From the NCBI RefSeq assembly GCF_003867075.1, contig NZ_CP032544.1, forward strand, positions 2,412,001 to 2,476,000: a stretch of 64,000 bases of DNA, read 5' to 3'. Source of the stretch: Tenacibaculum mesophilum. Its GTDB lineage: Bacteria > Bacteroidota > Bacteroidia > Flavobacteriales > Flavobacteriaceae. The position numbers and the translations under genes are program-made. Below are positions 8,542-19,900 of this stretch, in pieces (positions within the stretch are counted from its first letter, which is position 1; each line of letters begins with the position of its first letter). Under the pieces are notes generated by a model. It worked only from the letters and a program-made list of their open reading frames with translations, ran no database searches and was not told the DNA's origin.

Positions 8542-10203
8542 TTACAGCCCTTTTGGGATGGCTTCTATTAAAGTTTGGGTGTATTTTGTCTTTGGATGTT
8601 GGTAAATTTCGTCAGCATCAGCTATTTCTTCAATTCTACCCTTGTTCATTACAACTAATTGATCTGCCATGTATTTTACCACAGATAAATCATGAGAAAT
8701 AAATATATAAGTAAAATTAAATTCTGTTTTTAATTGATTCAATAAGTTTAATACTTGTGCTTGCACTGATACATCGAGTGCAGAAACCGATTCGTCACAA
8801 ATAATTAGTTTTGGTTGTAGAGCTATAGCACGAGCAATTCCTATACGTTGGCGCTGTCCGCCAGAAAATTCATGTGGGTAACGATTAAAGTGAGTTGCTT
8901 CTAAACCTACTTTTTCTAATAAGTTGCAGACATATTCTTTTCGCTCTTTATTAGAATTTAAAATGTTATGAACTTTCATCGGTTCTAAAATAGCATCACC
9001 AACAGTAATTCTTGGATTCAATGAAGAAAACGGATCTTGAAATATAATCTGAATTTCTTTCCGAAGTTTTTTAAAGTCTTTTCTCGAGAGTTTAGTAATA
9101 TCTTTTCCGTTATATAGAATACTTCCCGAAGTGGCTTTTTCTAGTTGTAAAATAGTCCTACTTAAAGTGGTTTTTCCACAACCACTTTCTCCTACTAGTC
9201 CTAAAGTTTCACCTTTATAAATCTTAAAAGAAACGTCATTGACGGCTTTTACAACAGTTGGTTTTGAAAACCATGAAGCATTGCTGATAAAATCTTTATG
9301 CAAATCAATAATTTCTAACAACGGAGGTTTATTATATATTGTTTGATGAAAAGCAGTGCGCTCCTCATTTGTATACACTGTAGAGTTTATAGTTTCATTA
9401 ATAAAATCGTTAACTGTAGGTAAAGTTTTTAATCGTTTTTCTGTATTTGGTTTTGAGTTGATTAAAGCTTTTGTATAACTTTCTTTTGGGTGTAAAAAAA
9501 CATGATTAGCACTTCCCTTTTCTACTATTTTTCCTTTATGCATTACCACAACAGAATCTGCAATTTCAGAAACCAATGCTAAATCGTGTGAAATAAAAAT
9601 AATTCCCATTTCAAACTCTTGTTGTAGTTCTTTCAAAAGTAAAATAATTTCTTTTTGTACGGTTACATCCAATGCTGTTGTAGGCTCATCAGCAATAAGT
9701 AATTGTGGCTTGCAGGCAATTGCCATAGCAATCATCACACGTTGCTTTTGCCCGCCACTTATTTGATGAGGATACGAATCGTAAATAGTTTCAGGTCTGG
9801 GAAGTTTTACCTTTGAGAATAAGGAAATAACTTCCTCCTTAATTTCTTGATTAGATAATTGTGTATGCTGTTGTAGCATTTCAGCAACTTGAACACCACA
9901 AGTTAATGTAGGGTTCAGAGAACTCATAGGTTCTTGAAAAATCATGGCTATTTGGTTACCACGTATTTTTTGAAAATCTTGCTCATTAAAACTCAACAAA
10001 GATTGTTTGTTAAAAAGTATCTCCCCTCTTATGGAAGCAGTTTTAGGAAGTAATCCTAAAATAGCTAAAGAACTTATTGATTTTCCACTACCGCTTTCAC
10101 CAACAATTCCTAGTATTTTGTTTTTTTGAAGGCTAAAAGAAACTTGTTGAACTATGGGTAGAGAGTTTTTAAAGGATATTTCTAAATCTTTAACTTGAAG
10201 CAT
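8542..10203 (-). CDS. ABC transporter protein with two ATPase domains, peptide/nickel (DppDF/YejF) type
   Basis: A 553-residue cytoplasmic ATPase made of two fused oligopeptide-type ABC domains. Domain 1 has Walker A GESGSGKS near residue 35 and signature SGGQKQR. Domain 2 has GESGCGKT near 335 and SGGQRQR. Both have D-loop/H-loop context (LFIADEPTTALDV-like and ISHDL). Fused DppD-DppF proteins such as YejF energise import of di- and oligopeptides or metal chelates. The permease and binding-protein genes are not adjacent, so substrate is open. Confidence 0.92.
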   Translation of the reverse strand: MLQVKDLEISFKNSLPIVQQVSFSLQKNKILGIVGESGSGKSISSLAILGLLPKTASIRGEILFNKQSLLSFNEQDFQKIRGNQIAMIFQEPMSSLNPTLTCGVQVAEMLQQHTQLSNQEIKEEVISLFSKVKLPRPETIYDSYPHQISGGQKQRVMIAMAIACKPQLLIADEPTTALDVTVQKEIILLLKELQQEFEMGIIFISHDLALVSEIADSVVVMHKGKIVEKGSANHVFLHPKESYTKALINSKPNTEKRLKTLPTVNDFINETINSTVYTNEERTAFHQTIYNKPPLLEIIDLHKDFISNASWFSKPTVVKAVNDVSFKIYKGETLGLVGESGCGKTTLSRTILQLEKATSGSILYNGKDITKLSRKDFKKLRKEIQIIFQDPFSSLNPRITVGDAILEPMKVHNILNSNKERKEYVCNLLEKVGLEATHFNRYPHEFSGGQRQRIGIARAIALQPKLIICDESVSALDVSVQAQVLNLLNQLKTEFNFTYIFISHDLSVVKYMADQLVVMNKGRIEEIADADEIYQHPKTKYTQTLIEAIPKGL

Positions 10204-10508
10204 TAATTATAAATTTTAATAAAAATACGATTAATATTTCCATTTTCTTTCCTTGAAAGAAGATTTTGCTATAACTGTTTGATAGTGAGTAATAATAAAA
10301 AAATTTCTCTATATCCTATAAAACCTAGTGTTTAATTGGTGTAAAACAATGTTTTTGTTTTGTAAAGTGAATATAAACAGTTAATTAACTATTTTAAATT
10401 TATATTTTTTTATCTTTTTTTATATATTTGTCAATGTTTTAACAAATAATTAAGAGTCGAAATAAAAAAGCTCTTAAATTTTATTAACTCAATTAAAAAC
10501 CCTTCAAA
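10204..10508 (+). promoter_or_regulatory. 305-nt intergenic region with promoter and leader of the M43 protease gene
   Basis: This AT-rich divergent region holds no ORF that I can support. TATATTTG at 10423-10430 matches the -7 consensus and would give a leader of about 70 nt. Within the leader, TTAAGAG (10450-10456) and CTCTTAA (10471-10477) could form a weak hairpin. The segment just before the ATG (ACCCTTCAAA) recurs before the next protease gene at 13273. Confidence 0.5.
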
Positions 10509-13205
10509 ATGAAAAACAAAATTACTCTAGCACTTATGTGCTTATTTTTTGTTGGTGCTTTGTATGCCCAAGAAAAAAGAAACTGCCACTCAATGGAAAA
10601 CCTTGAGTACAGACAATCCCTCAATCCTTCTTTAAAAAGTAAAATGCAAGAAATAGAATCCTTTACCCAGAGGAGACTAGCTGAAAAGAAGAATCAACAA
10701 GGAAAAATAGTAGGAAATATAATTCAAATTCCTGTAGTTGTCCATGTAATTTATAACAATTCTCAAGAGAATATTAGTGTGGCACAAATTCAATCACAAA
10801 TGGATGTTTTAAATGAAGACTTCAGAAGAACTAATTCAGATAAAACAAACAAATGGTCACAAGCAGCAGATACAGAAATAGAGTTTTATTTAGCTCAAGT
10901 TGATCCTAATGGTAATCCAACAAATGGAATAACAAGAAAGTCTTCTACTAGAACTTCATGGGGAACTAATGATGCAATGAAAAAATCTTCACAAGGAGGA
11001 GTAGATCCATGGGATACTTCTGAGTATCTTAATATGTGGGTATGTAATATTGGTGGTGGAATTTTAGGATATGCACAGTTTCCAGGAGGTAGTGCATCTA
11101 CCGATGGAGTTGTAATGAGTCCACAATATTTTGGTAGTTCAGATAAAGGATCAGGTTTTTACTTATCAGCTCCTTTTGACAAAGGAAGAACAACTACGCA
11201 TGAAGTAGGTCACTTTTTAAACCTAAGACATATTTGGGGTGATGGAGGCTGTGGTGTTGATGATTTTGTTTCTGATACTCCAGAGTCTGACGCTGCAAAT
11301 TATGGATGCTCAACAGGACACACATCTTGTGGTTCAGAGGATATGGTTGAAAATTATATGGATTACTCAGATGACTCTTGTATGAATTTATATACACTTG
11401 GACAAAAAAACAGGATGCGTGCTGTTTTAGAATCTGGTGGCGTACGTAGGAGCTTAGCATTATCTGATAAAACAGGAGGTTCTACTTCATGTACAGCAAC
11501 TGTACCAACAGGAGTAACAGTATCTGGTGTAACTTCATCTGAAGCATCAGTTTCTTGGACAGTAGTTTCAGGAGCTACTTATGATGTAAGATACCGCCAA
11601 ACAGGAACATCATCTTGGACAACTAATGCAGTTTCAGGAACATCAACATCTTTAAGCGGATTATCAGCTTTAACTCAATATGAAGTACAGGTGCGTAGTA
11701 AGTGTTCTGATGGATCAAACTCAGCGTATAGTGCATCTTCAACTTTTACTACTCCTGAAGTTACACTTTCTTATTGCTCCTCAAAAGGAAACAGTGTTTC
11801 TGATGAGTATATTGGAAGAGTACAATTAGGAACTATTGATAATAGCACAGGAGGAGGAAATGGATATTCAGATCATACAGCCATTTCAACAAATTTAGCA
11901 AAAGGAACTTCTCATACAATTACTATTACACCAATTTGGACAGGAACAGTGTACAATGAAGGATATGGTATTTGGATAGATTATAACCAAGATGGTGATT
12001 TTGCTGATGCCGGAGAAACAGTTTGGACAAAGGCACCATCAAAAGACACACCAGTTAGTACATCTTTTACAGTGCCAGCTACAGCTACAGATGGAGCAAC
12101 AAGAATGCGTATAGTTTTAAAATATAATGCAACTCCAACGGCATGTGAAGCTTCATTTTCTTACGGTGAAGTAGAAGATTATACAGTAGTAATAGGAGCA
12201 GGAACAGCAGATACAACAGCACCAACTGTACCAACAAACTTAGCAGCTTCTAGTGTAACACAAACATCATTAACACTAAATTGGTCTGCTTCAACAGATA
12301 ACGTTGGGGTAACAGGTTATGATGTTTATCAAGGAACAACAAACATAGGATCTGTAACAGCAACTACAATGAATGTAACAGGATTATCAGCTGCTACTGC
12401 CTATACTTTCTCAGTAAGAGCAAAAGATGCAGCAGGAAATGCTTCTGCTTCTAGTAGTGCAATAAACGTAACAACTTTATCAAACTCCGTTTCATACTGT
12501 GACTCAAAAGGAAATAATTCTTCGTATGAGTGGATTGATAACGTTGAGTTAGGAGGAATGACGAATGCAACTGGAAATAATGGAGGGTATGCAGACTTTA
12601 CCTCTAAAACAGCAACATTGGCAGTTGGAAGTTCAAACCAAATGACTGTTAGCGCAGGATTTAATAGCTCTTCATATACAGAACATTGGGCTGTTTGGAT
12701 TGATTTTAATCAAAACGGAACATTTGAGAACAGTGAAAAAGTCGTAACAGGATCTTCATCAAGTGCTAATAACTTAACATCTACGGTTGATGTTCCTGCA
12801 GGAGCCGCTTTAGGAACAACAAGAATGCGTGTTTCTATGAAGTATAACTCTGCTCAAACAGCGTGTGAAACATTTACTTATGGAGAAGTTGAAGACTACA
12901 CTGTAAATATTGTTTCTAGTACAAGACAAAACCATTCAGCTAGTGTGAGTGGAGAAAGATTGGGTAATGAAAACAATTTAGACTTCATGGCATACCCTAA
13001 TCCAGCAGTAGATTTTATACAAGTAAAATTAGCTTCTAGGGCTGATAATATGACTTATAAAATTGTAAATACAATTGGTAGAGTAATGAAATCAGGTCGT
13101 TTAAATTCATCAAATATCGACGTTTCTAAACTAAATACAGGTATGTATATCTTAGAAGTTAATGATGGTCAAAAACTACTAACTACTAAGGTATTTAAAA
13201 AATAA
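10509..13205 (+). CDS. Secreted M43 (pappalysin-like) zinc metalloprotease with FN3, GEVED and T9SS sorting domains
   Basis: An 898-residue extracellular protease. It has signal peptide 1-20 and an M43 catalytic domain at about 60-320, with the extended zinc motif HEVGHFLNLRH (His231, Glu232, His235, His241) and the Met-turn NYMDYSDDS. Then come FN3 (about 327-418), a GEVED domain (about 420-560, ending YGEVEDYTV), FN3 (about 567-655), a second GEVED domain (about 661-800), and a T9SS type A sorting domain (YPNPAVDF to KVFKK, about 822-898). The protein should be exported by the type IX system and cleaved at its C-terminal domain. The related M4 protease gene follows after a terminator. Confidence 0.93.
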   Translation: MKNKITLALMCLFFVGALYAQEKRNCHSMENLEYRQSLNPSLKSKMQEIESFTQRRLAEKKNQQGKIVGNIIQIPVVVHVIYNNSQENISVAQIQSQMDVLNEDFRRTNSDKTNKWSQAADTEIEFYLAQVDPNGNPTNGITRKSSTRTSWGTNDAMKKSSQGGVDPWDTSEYLNMWVCNIGGGILGYAQFPGGSASTDGVVMSPQYFGSSDKGSGFYLSAPFDKGRTTTHEVGHFLNLRHIWGDGGCGVDDFVSDTPESDAANYGCSTGHTSCGSEDMVENYMDYSDDSCMNLYTLGQKNRMRAVLESGGVRRSLALSDKTGGSTSCTATVPTGVTVSGVTSSEASVSWTVVSGATYDVRYRQTGTSSWTTNAVSGTSTSLSGLSALTQYEVQVRSKCSDGSNSAYSASSTFTTPEVTLSYCSSKGNSVSDEYIGRVQLGTIDNSTGGGNGYSDHTAISTNLAKGTSHTITITPIWTGTVYNEGYGIWIDYNQDGDFADAGETVWTKAPSKDTPVSTSFTVPATATDGATRMRIVLKYNATPTACEASFSYGEVEDYTVVIGAGTADTTAPTVPTNLAASSVTQTSLTLNWSASTDNVGVTGYDVYQGTTNIGSVTATTMNVTGLSAATAYTFSVRAKDAAGNASASSSAINVTTLSNSVSYCDSKGNNSSYEWIDNVELGGMTNATGNNGGYADFTSKTATLAVGSSNQMTVSAGFNSSSYTEHWAVWIDFNQNGTFENSEKVVTGSSSSANNLTSTVDVPAGAALGTTRMRVSMKYNSAQTACETFTYGEVEDYTVNIVSSTRQNHSASVSGERLGNENNLDFMAYPNPAVDFIQVKLASRADNMTYKIVNTIGRVMKSGRLNSSNIDVSKLNTGMYILEVNDGQKLLTTKVFKK

Positions 13206-13212
13206 ATCTTAC

Positions 13213-13241
13213 AAAAGCCTGAGAAATAACTCAGGCTTTTT
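13213..13241 (+). terminator. Intrinsic terminator after the M43 protease gene
   Basis: The stem AAAAGCCTGAG/CTCAGGCTTTT with a 6-nt loop starts 8 nt after the stop codon. A very similar stem follows the next gene at 16783. Confidence 0.8.
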
Positions 13242-13272
13242 AATTAAAATCAATTAACTAAACCCTTCAAAA

Positions 13273-16200
13273 ATGAAACACAATTATGCAAGAACTGTGT
13301 TTTTATCTGCTTTTCTATTCGCAGGAGTTTATACAATAAATGCCCAAGAAAATAGAGAGTTAAAACACCTTAAGTTCAACAAATCTTCAAAACTGTCTTT
13401 ACAAAAGGCACCAGATTTAATTAGAAAAAAATTAAAGCTATTTAAAAATGATGGCTTACAAAAAATCCAATCAAATAGAGATGATTTAGGTTTTACACAC
13501 GAGAAATTTCAACAAAAATTTAAAGGAATAAAAGTAGAATTTGCCACTTATACAGCCCACGCAAAAAATGGTGCTTTAATGAGCATGAATGGTGAGTTTT
13601 ACGATGTTGGAAAGGTTAATATAAGCCCAAAATTATCCAAAGATCAAGCATTTCGAAAAGCTTTATCGCATACAGGTGCAGAGAATTATTTATGGGAATA
13701 TCCTGAAGCAGCTAAAGAAATGGATAATTATGAGAAACCTAAAGGAGAGTTATTAATTCTTCCAAGAGAAGTTATAGGGAAAAAAGAAGCAAGGCTAGCT
13801 TATAAATTCGACATTTTTGCTACAAAACCGCTAAGCAGAGGGTATTTATACATAGATGCTCATACAGGAGAAACGTTATTTTATAACGCTATAATTAAGC
13901 ATGCAGATAAATTTGGTCATGTAGGAGAGCTTACTAAGCATGCCAAAAAAAGTAAAAAAGTAGCAGAAGCTATTACTACCACATTAGCATCAGGTACTGC
14001 ACAAACTCGTTACAGTGGAACTAGAACAATAGAAACATCACTAAGTGGAGGGAATTACATTTTGAGTGACTCCGGAAGGAAAATCCATACAAGAGATGCA
14101 AAAAACCAAGCTCCAGGTTCTACTTATCCCTATGTTACAAATTATGACCAGTTTACTGATAATGATAATAATTGGACTACAGCTGAACATAGTGCAAATA
14201 AAGATGATGCAGCCTTAGATGCTCATTGGGGAGCTATAATGACATATGAGTACTTTTTACAAAAACACAATAGAAATAGCTATGACAACAGTGGAGCTCA
14301 AATTAGAAGTTATGTACATGTTGATACTAACTATGATAATGCCTTTTGGAATGGTTCTGTAATGTCTTATGGAGACGGTTCTTCTAACGGACAAGAAGGA
14401 AATGGAAACTTTGATGCGTTAACTTCTATTGATGTAGCTGCTCATGAAATAGGCCACGCAGTTTGTACCCATACAGCAAACTTAGCCTACCAAAGAGAAT
14501 CAGGAGCTTTAAATGAAGCTTTTTCAGATATTTGGGGAGCAGCAGTAGAACATTTTGCTAAAGGGAATGGAAATGATTCAAACCCAGACCTTTCTGTATG
14601 GTTAATTGGAGACGAAATAGACAGGCGTAGTGGTTCTGCTGCTTTACGTTCTATGAACGATCCAAAATCACAAGGGCAACCAGATACTTACGGAGGAACT
14701 TATTGGAAGAACCCAAACTGTGGAACACCTACAAGATTTAATGACTACTGTGGAGTTCATACAAACTCAGGAGTTTTAAATAAATGGTTTTATTTATTAA
14801 CTGTTGGAGGATCAGGAACAAATGATGCGTCTGATACATACAATGTTATTGGAATTGGTATGGCAAAAGCTGCAAAAATAGCGTATCGTACCGAAGCTAA
14901 TTACTTATCAGCCAATTCAACATATGCTGACGCAAGAACAGCAGCAATTCAAGCAGCTACCGATTTATACGGAGCAAACTCTCAAGAAGTAATTTCAACA
15001 ACAAATGCTTTTTATGCAGTAAATGTAGGAGAAGAATTTGTACAAACTTGTGCTTTAGCAGCACCAACAAACTTAAATTCATCAAATATTGGTGATAATG
15101 GATTTACAGTAACTTGGACGGCAGTTTCAGGAGCAGCTTCTTACGATGTAACCATTGGAGGAAATACAACAAATGTAGCAGGAACAACATTTAATGCTAC
15201 AGGGTTATTAAGCGGAACAGAATATATTGTATCTGTAGCTGCTAAATGTACAGCAGGTGGAACAGGAACACCAGCAACATTAAATGTAACGACAACAGGT
15301 ACACCACCACTTAATTATTGTTCTTCAAAAGGAAATAGTGTTGCTGATGAATATATAGAAAGAGTTCAATTAGGAAGCATAGATAACACTTCTGACGGTG
15401 GTGGTGGGTACTCTGATTTCACTACAATTTCAACAGATTTATCTATTGGTGAATCTAATACAATAACTATCACTCCAAAATGGACAGGTACTGTTTACAG
15501 TGAAGGTTATGGAGTATGGATTGATTATAATCAAGATGGAGATTTTTCTGATGCTGGAGAAACTGTTTGGACAAAAGCAGCATCGAAAGATACTCCTGTA
15601 AGTACATCATTTACAGTGCCAGCTTCAGCAACTCAAGGAACTACTAGAATGAGAATTGTATTAAAATACAATGCTACACCAACAGCTTGTGAAGCAACAT
15701 TCTCTTATGGTGAAGTAGAAGATTATACAGTTAATATTACAAATGCTACACCAGATACAGAAGCACCCACAGCACCTTCTTCAGTAACAGCATCTAATAT
15801 TGAAGAAACAACAGCAACATTAAGTTGGACAGCATCAACAGATAATGTAGGAGTAGCTAGTTACGAAGTATTTAATGGAACTACAAGTGCAGGAACTGTT
15901 AGTGGTACATCAATGAATTTAACTGGGTTAACTGCAAATACTACATATAACTTTACAGTAAAAGCTAAAGATGCTGCAGGAAATGTTTCAGCAGCAAGTA
16001 ATACAGCCACTTTTACAACCAAAGATGTATCTGTAGTAGAATATTGTACTTCTCAAGGAAACAATTCTTCTTACGAATGGATTGACAGAGTTTCTATGGG
16101 AGGAGTTGATAACACTACAGGAAATGATGGTGGTTATAAAGATTATACAAACTTAACTATGAATGTAGCCCAAGGAGCTAATCGATTATATGTGAGTGCT

Positions 16201-16758
16201 GGATTTAATAGCTCTTCTTATACCGAGTACTGGAAAGCATGGATTGACTACGATAAAGATGGTATTTTTGAAGATACAGAAGTTGTGTTAAGTGGTTCTT
16301 CATCAAGTGCAGGAGATATTTATGAAGACTTTACAATACCATCGAATGTTTCAGGAACTACAAGACTCAGAGTTTCTATGAAGTACAATAGTGCTCAAAC
16401 GGCATGTGAAACATTTACTTACGGTGAGGTAGAAGATTATACTGTTAACATTTCTTCTGGCTCTTCAGTAACTACAATAGCTGGTTTTGCAGCAAATATT
16501 AATGGAGAAGCAATAGGAAATGAAGAAAGTTTAGACTTACTAACATATCCTAATCCAGCAGCAGATTTTGTACAAGTAAAACTAGCTTCAAAAGCAGAAA
16601 AAATACATTATAAACTTATAAATACTGTGGGTAAAGTAATAAAAGAAGGTCGTTTAAAATCTTCTAATCTAGACGTTTCAAAATTAAATACTGGAATGTA
16701 CATTTTAGAAATAAATGACGGACAAAAACTACTCACAACAAAACTGTTTAAAAAGTAA
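13273..16758 (+). CDS. Secreted M4 (thermolysin-like) metalloprotease with FN3, GEVED and T9SS sorting domains
   Basis: A 1161-residue exported protease. After a signal peptide (about 1-24) comes an FTP-type inhibitory propeptide (about 40-220, including TYTAHAKNGALMSMNGEF). The M4 domain carries HEIGHAVCTH with His391, Glu392 and His395, the third ligand Glu415 in NEAFSDIWG exactly 20 residues on as in thermolysin, and the transition-state His in VHTNSGVLNKWF. FN3, GEVED, FN3 and GEVED modules follow (about 593-1062), then a T9SS type A sorting domain (about 1085-1161). It probably degrades extracellular protein. The modules are close copies of those in both neighbours. Confidence 0.95.
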   Translation: MKHNYARTVFLSAFLFAGVYTINAQENRELKHLKFNKSSKLSLQKAPDLIRKKLKLFKNDGLQKIQSNRDDLGFTHEKFQQKFKGIKVEFATYTAHAKNGALMSMNGEFYDVGKVNISPKLSKDQAFRKALSHTGAENYLWEYPEAAKEMDNYEKPKGELLILPREVIGKKEARLAYKFDIFATKPLSRGYLYIDAHTGETLFYNAIIKHADKFGHVGELTKHAKKSKKVAEAITTTLASGTAQTRYSGTRTIETSLSGGNYILSDSGRKIHTRDAKNQAPGSTYPYVTNYDQFTDNDNNWTTAEHSANKDDAALDAHWGAIMTYEYFLQKHNRNSYDNSGAQIRSYVHVDTNYDNAFWNGSVMSYGDGSSNGQEGNGNFDALTSIDVAAHEIGHAVCTHTANLAYQRESGALNEAFSDIWGAAVEHFAKGNGNDSNPDLSVWLIGDEIDRRSGSAALRSMNDPKSQGQPDTYGGTYWKNPNCGTPTRFNDYCGVHTNSGVLNKWFYLLTVGGSGTNDASDTYNVIGIGMAKAAKIAYRTEANYLSANSTYADARTAAIQAATDLYGANSQEVISTTNAFYAVNVGEEFVQTCALAAPTNLNSSNIGDNGFTVTWTAVSGAASYDVTIGGNTTNVAGTTFNATGLLSGTEYIVSVAAKCTAGGTGTPATLNVTTTGTPPLNYCSSKGNSVADEYIERVQLGSIDNTSDGGGGYSDFTTISTDLSIGESNTITITPKWTGTVYSEGYGVWIDYNQDGDFSDAGETVWTKAASKDTPVSTSFTVPASATQGTTRMRIVLKYNATPTACEATFSYGEVEDYTVNITNATPDTEAPTAPSSVTASNIEETTATLSWTASTDNVGVASYEVFNGTTSAGTVSGTSMNLTGLTANTTYNFTVKAKDAAGNVSAASNTATFTTKDVSVVEYCTSQGNNSSYEWIDRVSMGGVDNTTGNDGGYKDYTNLTMNVAQGANRLYVSAGFNSSSYTEYWKAWIDYDKDGIFEDTEVVLSGSSSSAGDIYEDFTIPSNVSGTTRLRVSMKYNSAQTACETFTYGEVEDYTVNISSGSSVTTIAGFAANINGEAIGNEESLDLLTYPNPAADFVQVKLASKAEKIHYKLINTVGKVIKEGRLKSSNLDVSKLNTGMYILEINDGQKLLTTKLFKK

Positions 16759-16782
16759 GTTTTAAAAACATTAAAGAAAAAC

Positions 16783-16811
16783 AAAAGTCTGAGTTTTTAC
16801 TCAGGCTTTTG
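16783..16811 (+). terminator. Intrinsic terminator after the M4 protease gene
   Basis: The stem AAAAGTCTGAG/CTCAGGCTTTT (one T-G wobble) has a 6-nt loop. It is nearly the same as the hairpin at 13213, consistent with duplication of the gene and its tail. Confidence 0.78.
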
Positions 16812-16998
16812 CTTGTTTTAAATTGTAAATACCATTGAGAATAAAATCTTTGACTTAGCTAGGGGTGGCTGAACTATTAAAGTTGGTTTATAAAGGGTTA
16901 AAAAATGAGTCTATTCAAAAAGGTAAGAGACGAAGAAAAGGTAGTATTATAAAAGAGCTAGGAAATAAAAACTTAATTATTTAATTAAATTAATTCAA
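16812..16998 (+). other. Gene-poor gap with a 41-codon orphan open stretch
   Basis: Between the terminator and the propeller gene there is no convincing promoter. One frame is open from about 16858 to the TAA at 16981 and reads LLKLVYKGLKNE and then the basic run KGKRRRKG. It lacks a plausible start codon and I recognise no family. It may be a remnant of a lost gene or chance. Confidence 0.25.
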
Positions 16999-19900
16999 AT
17001 GAACAAAAAGTTTAAATTTCTGGTTGGAGGGCTGTCTGTTGCAGCAGTTTCAATTATTGGTTCAGATTATCTTAAAAAGCAAGATGTTGCTGATAAACTG
17101 GCCGAACAACGTAAAGTACACTGTACTTTTTTAAAGGAAAGCCCTTTAAATGAATCGTTAAAATGGGGGAAAAAAGAAAGAAAACTTAGAGGGTTACCAC
17201 CTAATAGGTATTTTGATCAAATGCAATTACTTACCATGAATCCAGCTACAGGAAAAATGGAAGATGGAAGTCTAGCAGGATTGAGAGAAGATCTGTTAAA
17301 AAAGAGAGCACAACAAAAAAATCCTGGAGACAATGGAAATTCTTGGACAGAAAGAGGTCCTAACAATGTAGGAGGACGTACAAGAGTTGTTTTATTTGAT
17401 CCAAACGATGCTACAAACAATACCGTATATGCAGGTGGAGTAAGTGGAGGTTTATGGAAAAATACAGACATAAGTAATGCGAACTCACAATGGACAAGAG
17501 TACAAAATGTACCAGGAAATTTATCTGTAACCTCTATCACAGTAGATCCAAGAAACTCTAACAGATGGTATGTAGGTACAGGAGAACAATATACAGCAGG
17601 AGACGTAGTAGGAAATGGCGTTTATGTAACTACCGATGGAGGTACAACATGGAATGCAGTTAATATACCAGCAGCTGGAGAAGCAATTATTAATCATAAT
17701 GCAAGTAATGTTTTCTTATCAGGAATTCATTATGTTAACGATGTATTAGCATGGGATAATGGAGCTTCAACAGAATTATTTGTTGCAGTAGGAGCACATG
17801 TGTATGGAGATTCTTCTAGTCCTAGAAATTGGTTAGGTTTACAGTCTGCAGGATTGTACCGATCTACAGATAATGGGGCTACATGGAACAGAATAGAATC
17901 TGCTAACATGAAGTATACCTTCGGTGGAAAAGATTACTATTACATAGCTAATGATTTAGAAGTAAGTGCAAATAATACACTATGGATGGGAACTATCGGT
18001 TCTGCTTTAGGTCAAGGCGGAGGTAGAGTGTTTAGCTCTACAAATGGAGGTACTTGGACAGAAGCAGCTGCATCTCCATTAACTGAATCTAATAGAGTAG
18101 AAATTGAACCTTCTGCTACCGATGCAAATAAAATTTACGCATTAACACAAGGTACAACAAGTACAGCGCCTGTTCATATTTATAAAACAACCAATGCTTT
18201 TTCAACAGCAAGTGCAACATCATTACCAAATGATGCTGATACTGGAATTGCAGCGAACGATTTTTGTCGTGGACAAGCATTTTATGATTTAGTAATTGAA
18301 GCAGATCCAACAAATGACAACATAGTATATGTTGGAGGTATTGATTTATTTAAAACGACAAACGGAGGTTCTTCTTGGTCTCAGTTATCACACTGGTATG
18401 GAGGTTTTGGTCACCAAAATGTTCACGCAGATCAACATTCAATGGCTTTTGGAAATAATGACTCTTCTAAAATATTATTCGGAAATGATGGAGGAATCTA
18501 TTATTCAGGAAATGCAGGAAGTACAATTAGTGTAAGAAACAAAGGCTATAATGTAACTCAGTTTGTAAAAGCAGGAATTGGTCCTGATGGCGCAGGAGAT
18601 GTTAATGGAATTTTTAGTGCGGGTGCTCAAGACAATGGAACACAAGCATTCAGAAATGCAGTAGCAGGAATTAATAGTTCAACTGAATTAAGTGATGGTG
18701 ATGGATTCTATACTTTCGTTGATAAAGATGGAGACTATATGATTGCTACATATGTAAACAACGTAATATATAGGTTTAACTTACCTTGGAACGGATTAGG
18801 TAGACGACAAGGAGGAGCAACAACATTATCAAGCGATCAAAATACGGGAGACTTTGTAAACCCAATGGGGTATGATAATGATGCAAACCGTCTATTATCA
18901 AATGCATCAACAAGTTCTGCTAACTCAATTTTGAGTATTAATGTAGCATCAAATTCAAAAGGAAATATTACAAATGCATTATTAGATGCAAGTCCAACAG
19001 CTTTTCAAGCATCTCCTTTTACAAATAACGCATGGTTTGTGGGATTAGCGAATGGTAAACTATTAAAGTTAACAAATGTTACTAATTCTAATGCTACATG
19101 GTCAAATATCAATACACCTTTTGTTGGTTCGGTATCTTCAGTAAGATTCGGAGCCACTGAAGATGATATTTTCGTAACAATGCATAACTACGGGGTAACA
19201 AGTGTTTGGGCTACTTCTGATGGAGGTGCAAATTGGGTAAGCAAAGAAGGAAACCTACCAAATATTCCTGTAAGAGATATTTTACAGAACCCATTAGATA
19301 GAACAGAAGCTATTTTAGCAACACAATTAGGAGTTTGGTCTACATTAAACTTTAATGATGCAAACCCTAATTGGAATCAAGCGTATAATGGAATGAGTGA
19401 TGTTAGTGTTACTTCATTTGATTATTGGAACGTAAGTGGAGATCATGTCACCAATAAAGTAATTGCATCTACCTACGGTAGAGGAGTGTTTACAGGTTCA
19501 TTTACAAGTAATGCAGCTGCCGATACAGAAGCACCTTCTGCTCCAACTAATTTAGCTGCGAGTTCTATAACAGCAACAAGTTTAACATTAAATTGGACAG
19601 CATCAACAGATAACGTAGGTGTTACAGGGTATGATGTGTACCAAGGAGCAACTAAAATAGGAAGCTCAACAACAACTTCATATAATGTAACAGGTTTAAC
19701 AGCAAGTACAGCATATACATTTACTGTAAAAGCAAAAGATGCTGCAGGAAATATTTCAGTAGTGAGTAATACAGCAAATGCTACTACTACAGCAGCAACA
19801 ATTACGTATTGTACCTCTAAAGGAAATAGCGTTTCAGATGAGTATATTGGAAGAGTTCAGTTAGGAAGTATTGATAATTCTTCAGGAGGAGGAAATGGAT

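Noticed and set aside
11194..11460. 88-codon leftward ORF inside the M43 protease gene
   Set aside because: It is antisense to the zinc-binding region and shows no domain features.
16858..16981. Open stretch with a basic KGKRRRKG run as a possible gene
   Set aside because: It has no plausible start codon or promoter and no family resemblance; recorded only as an orphan stretch.
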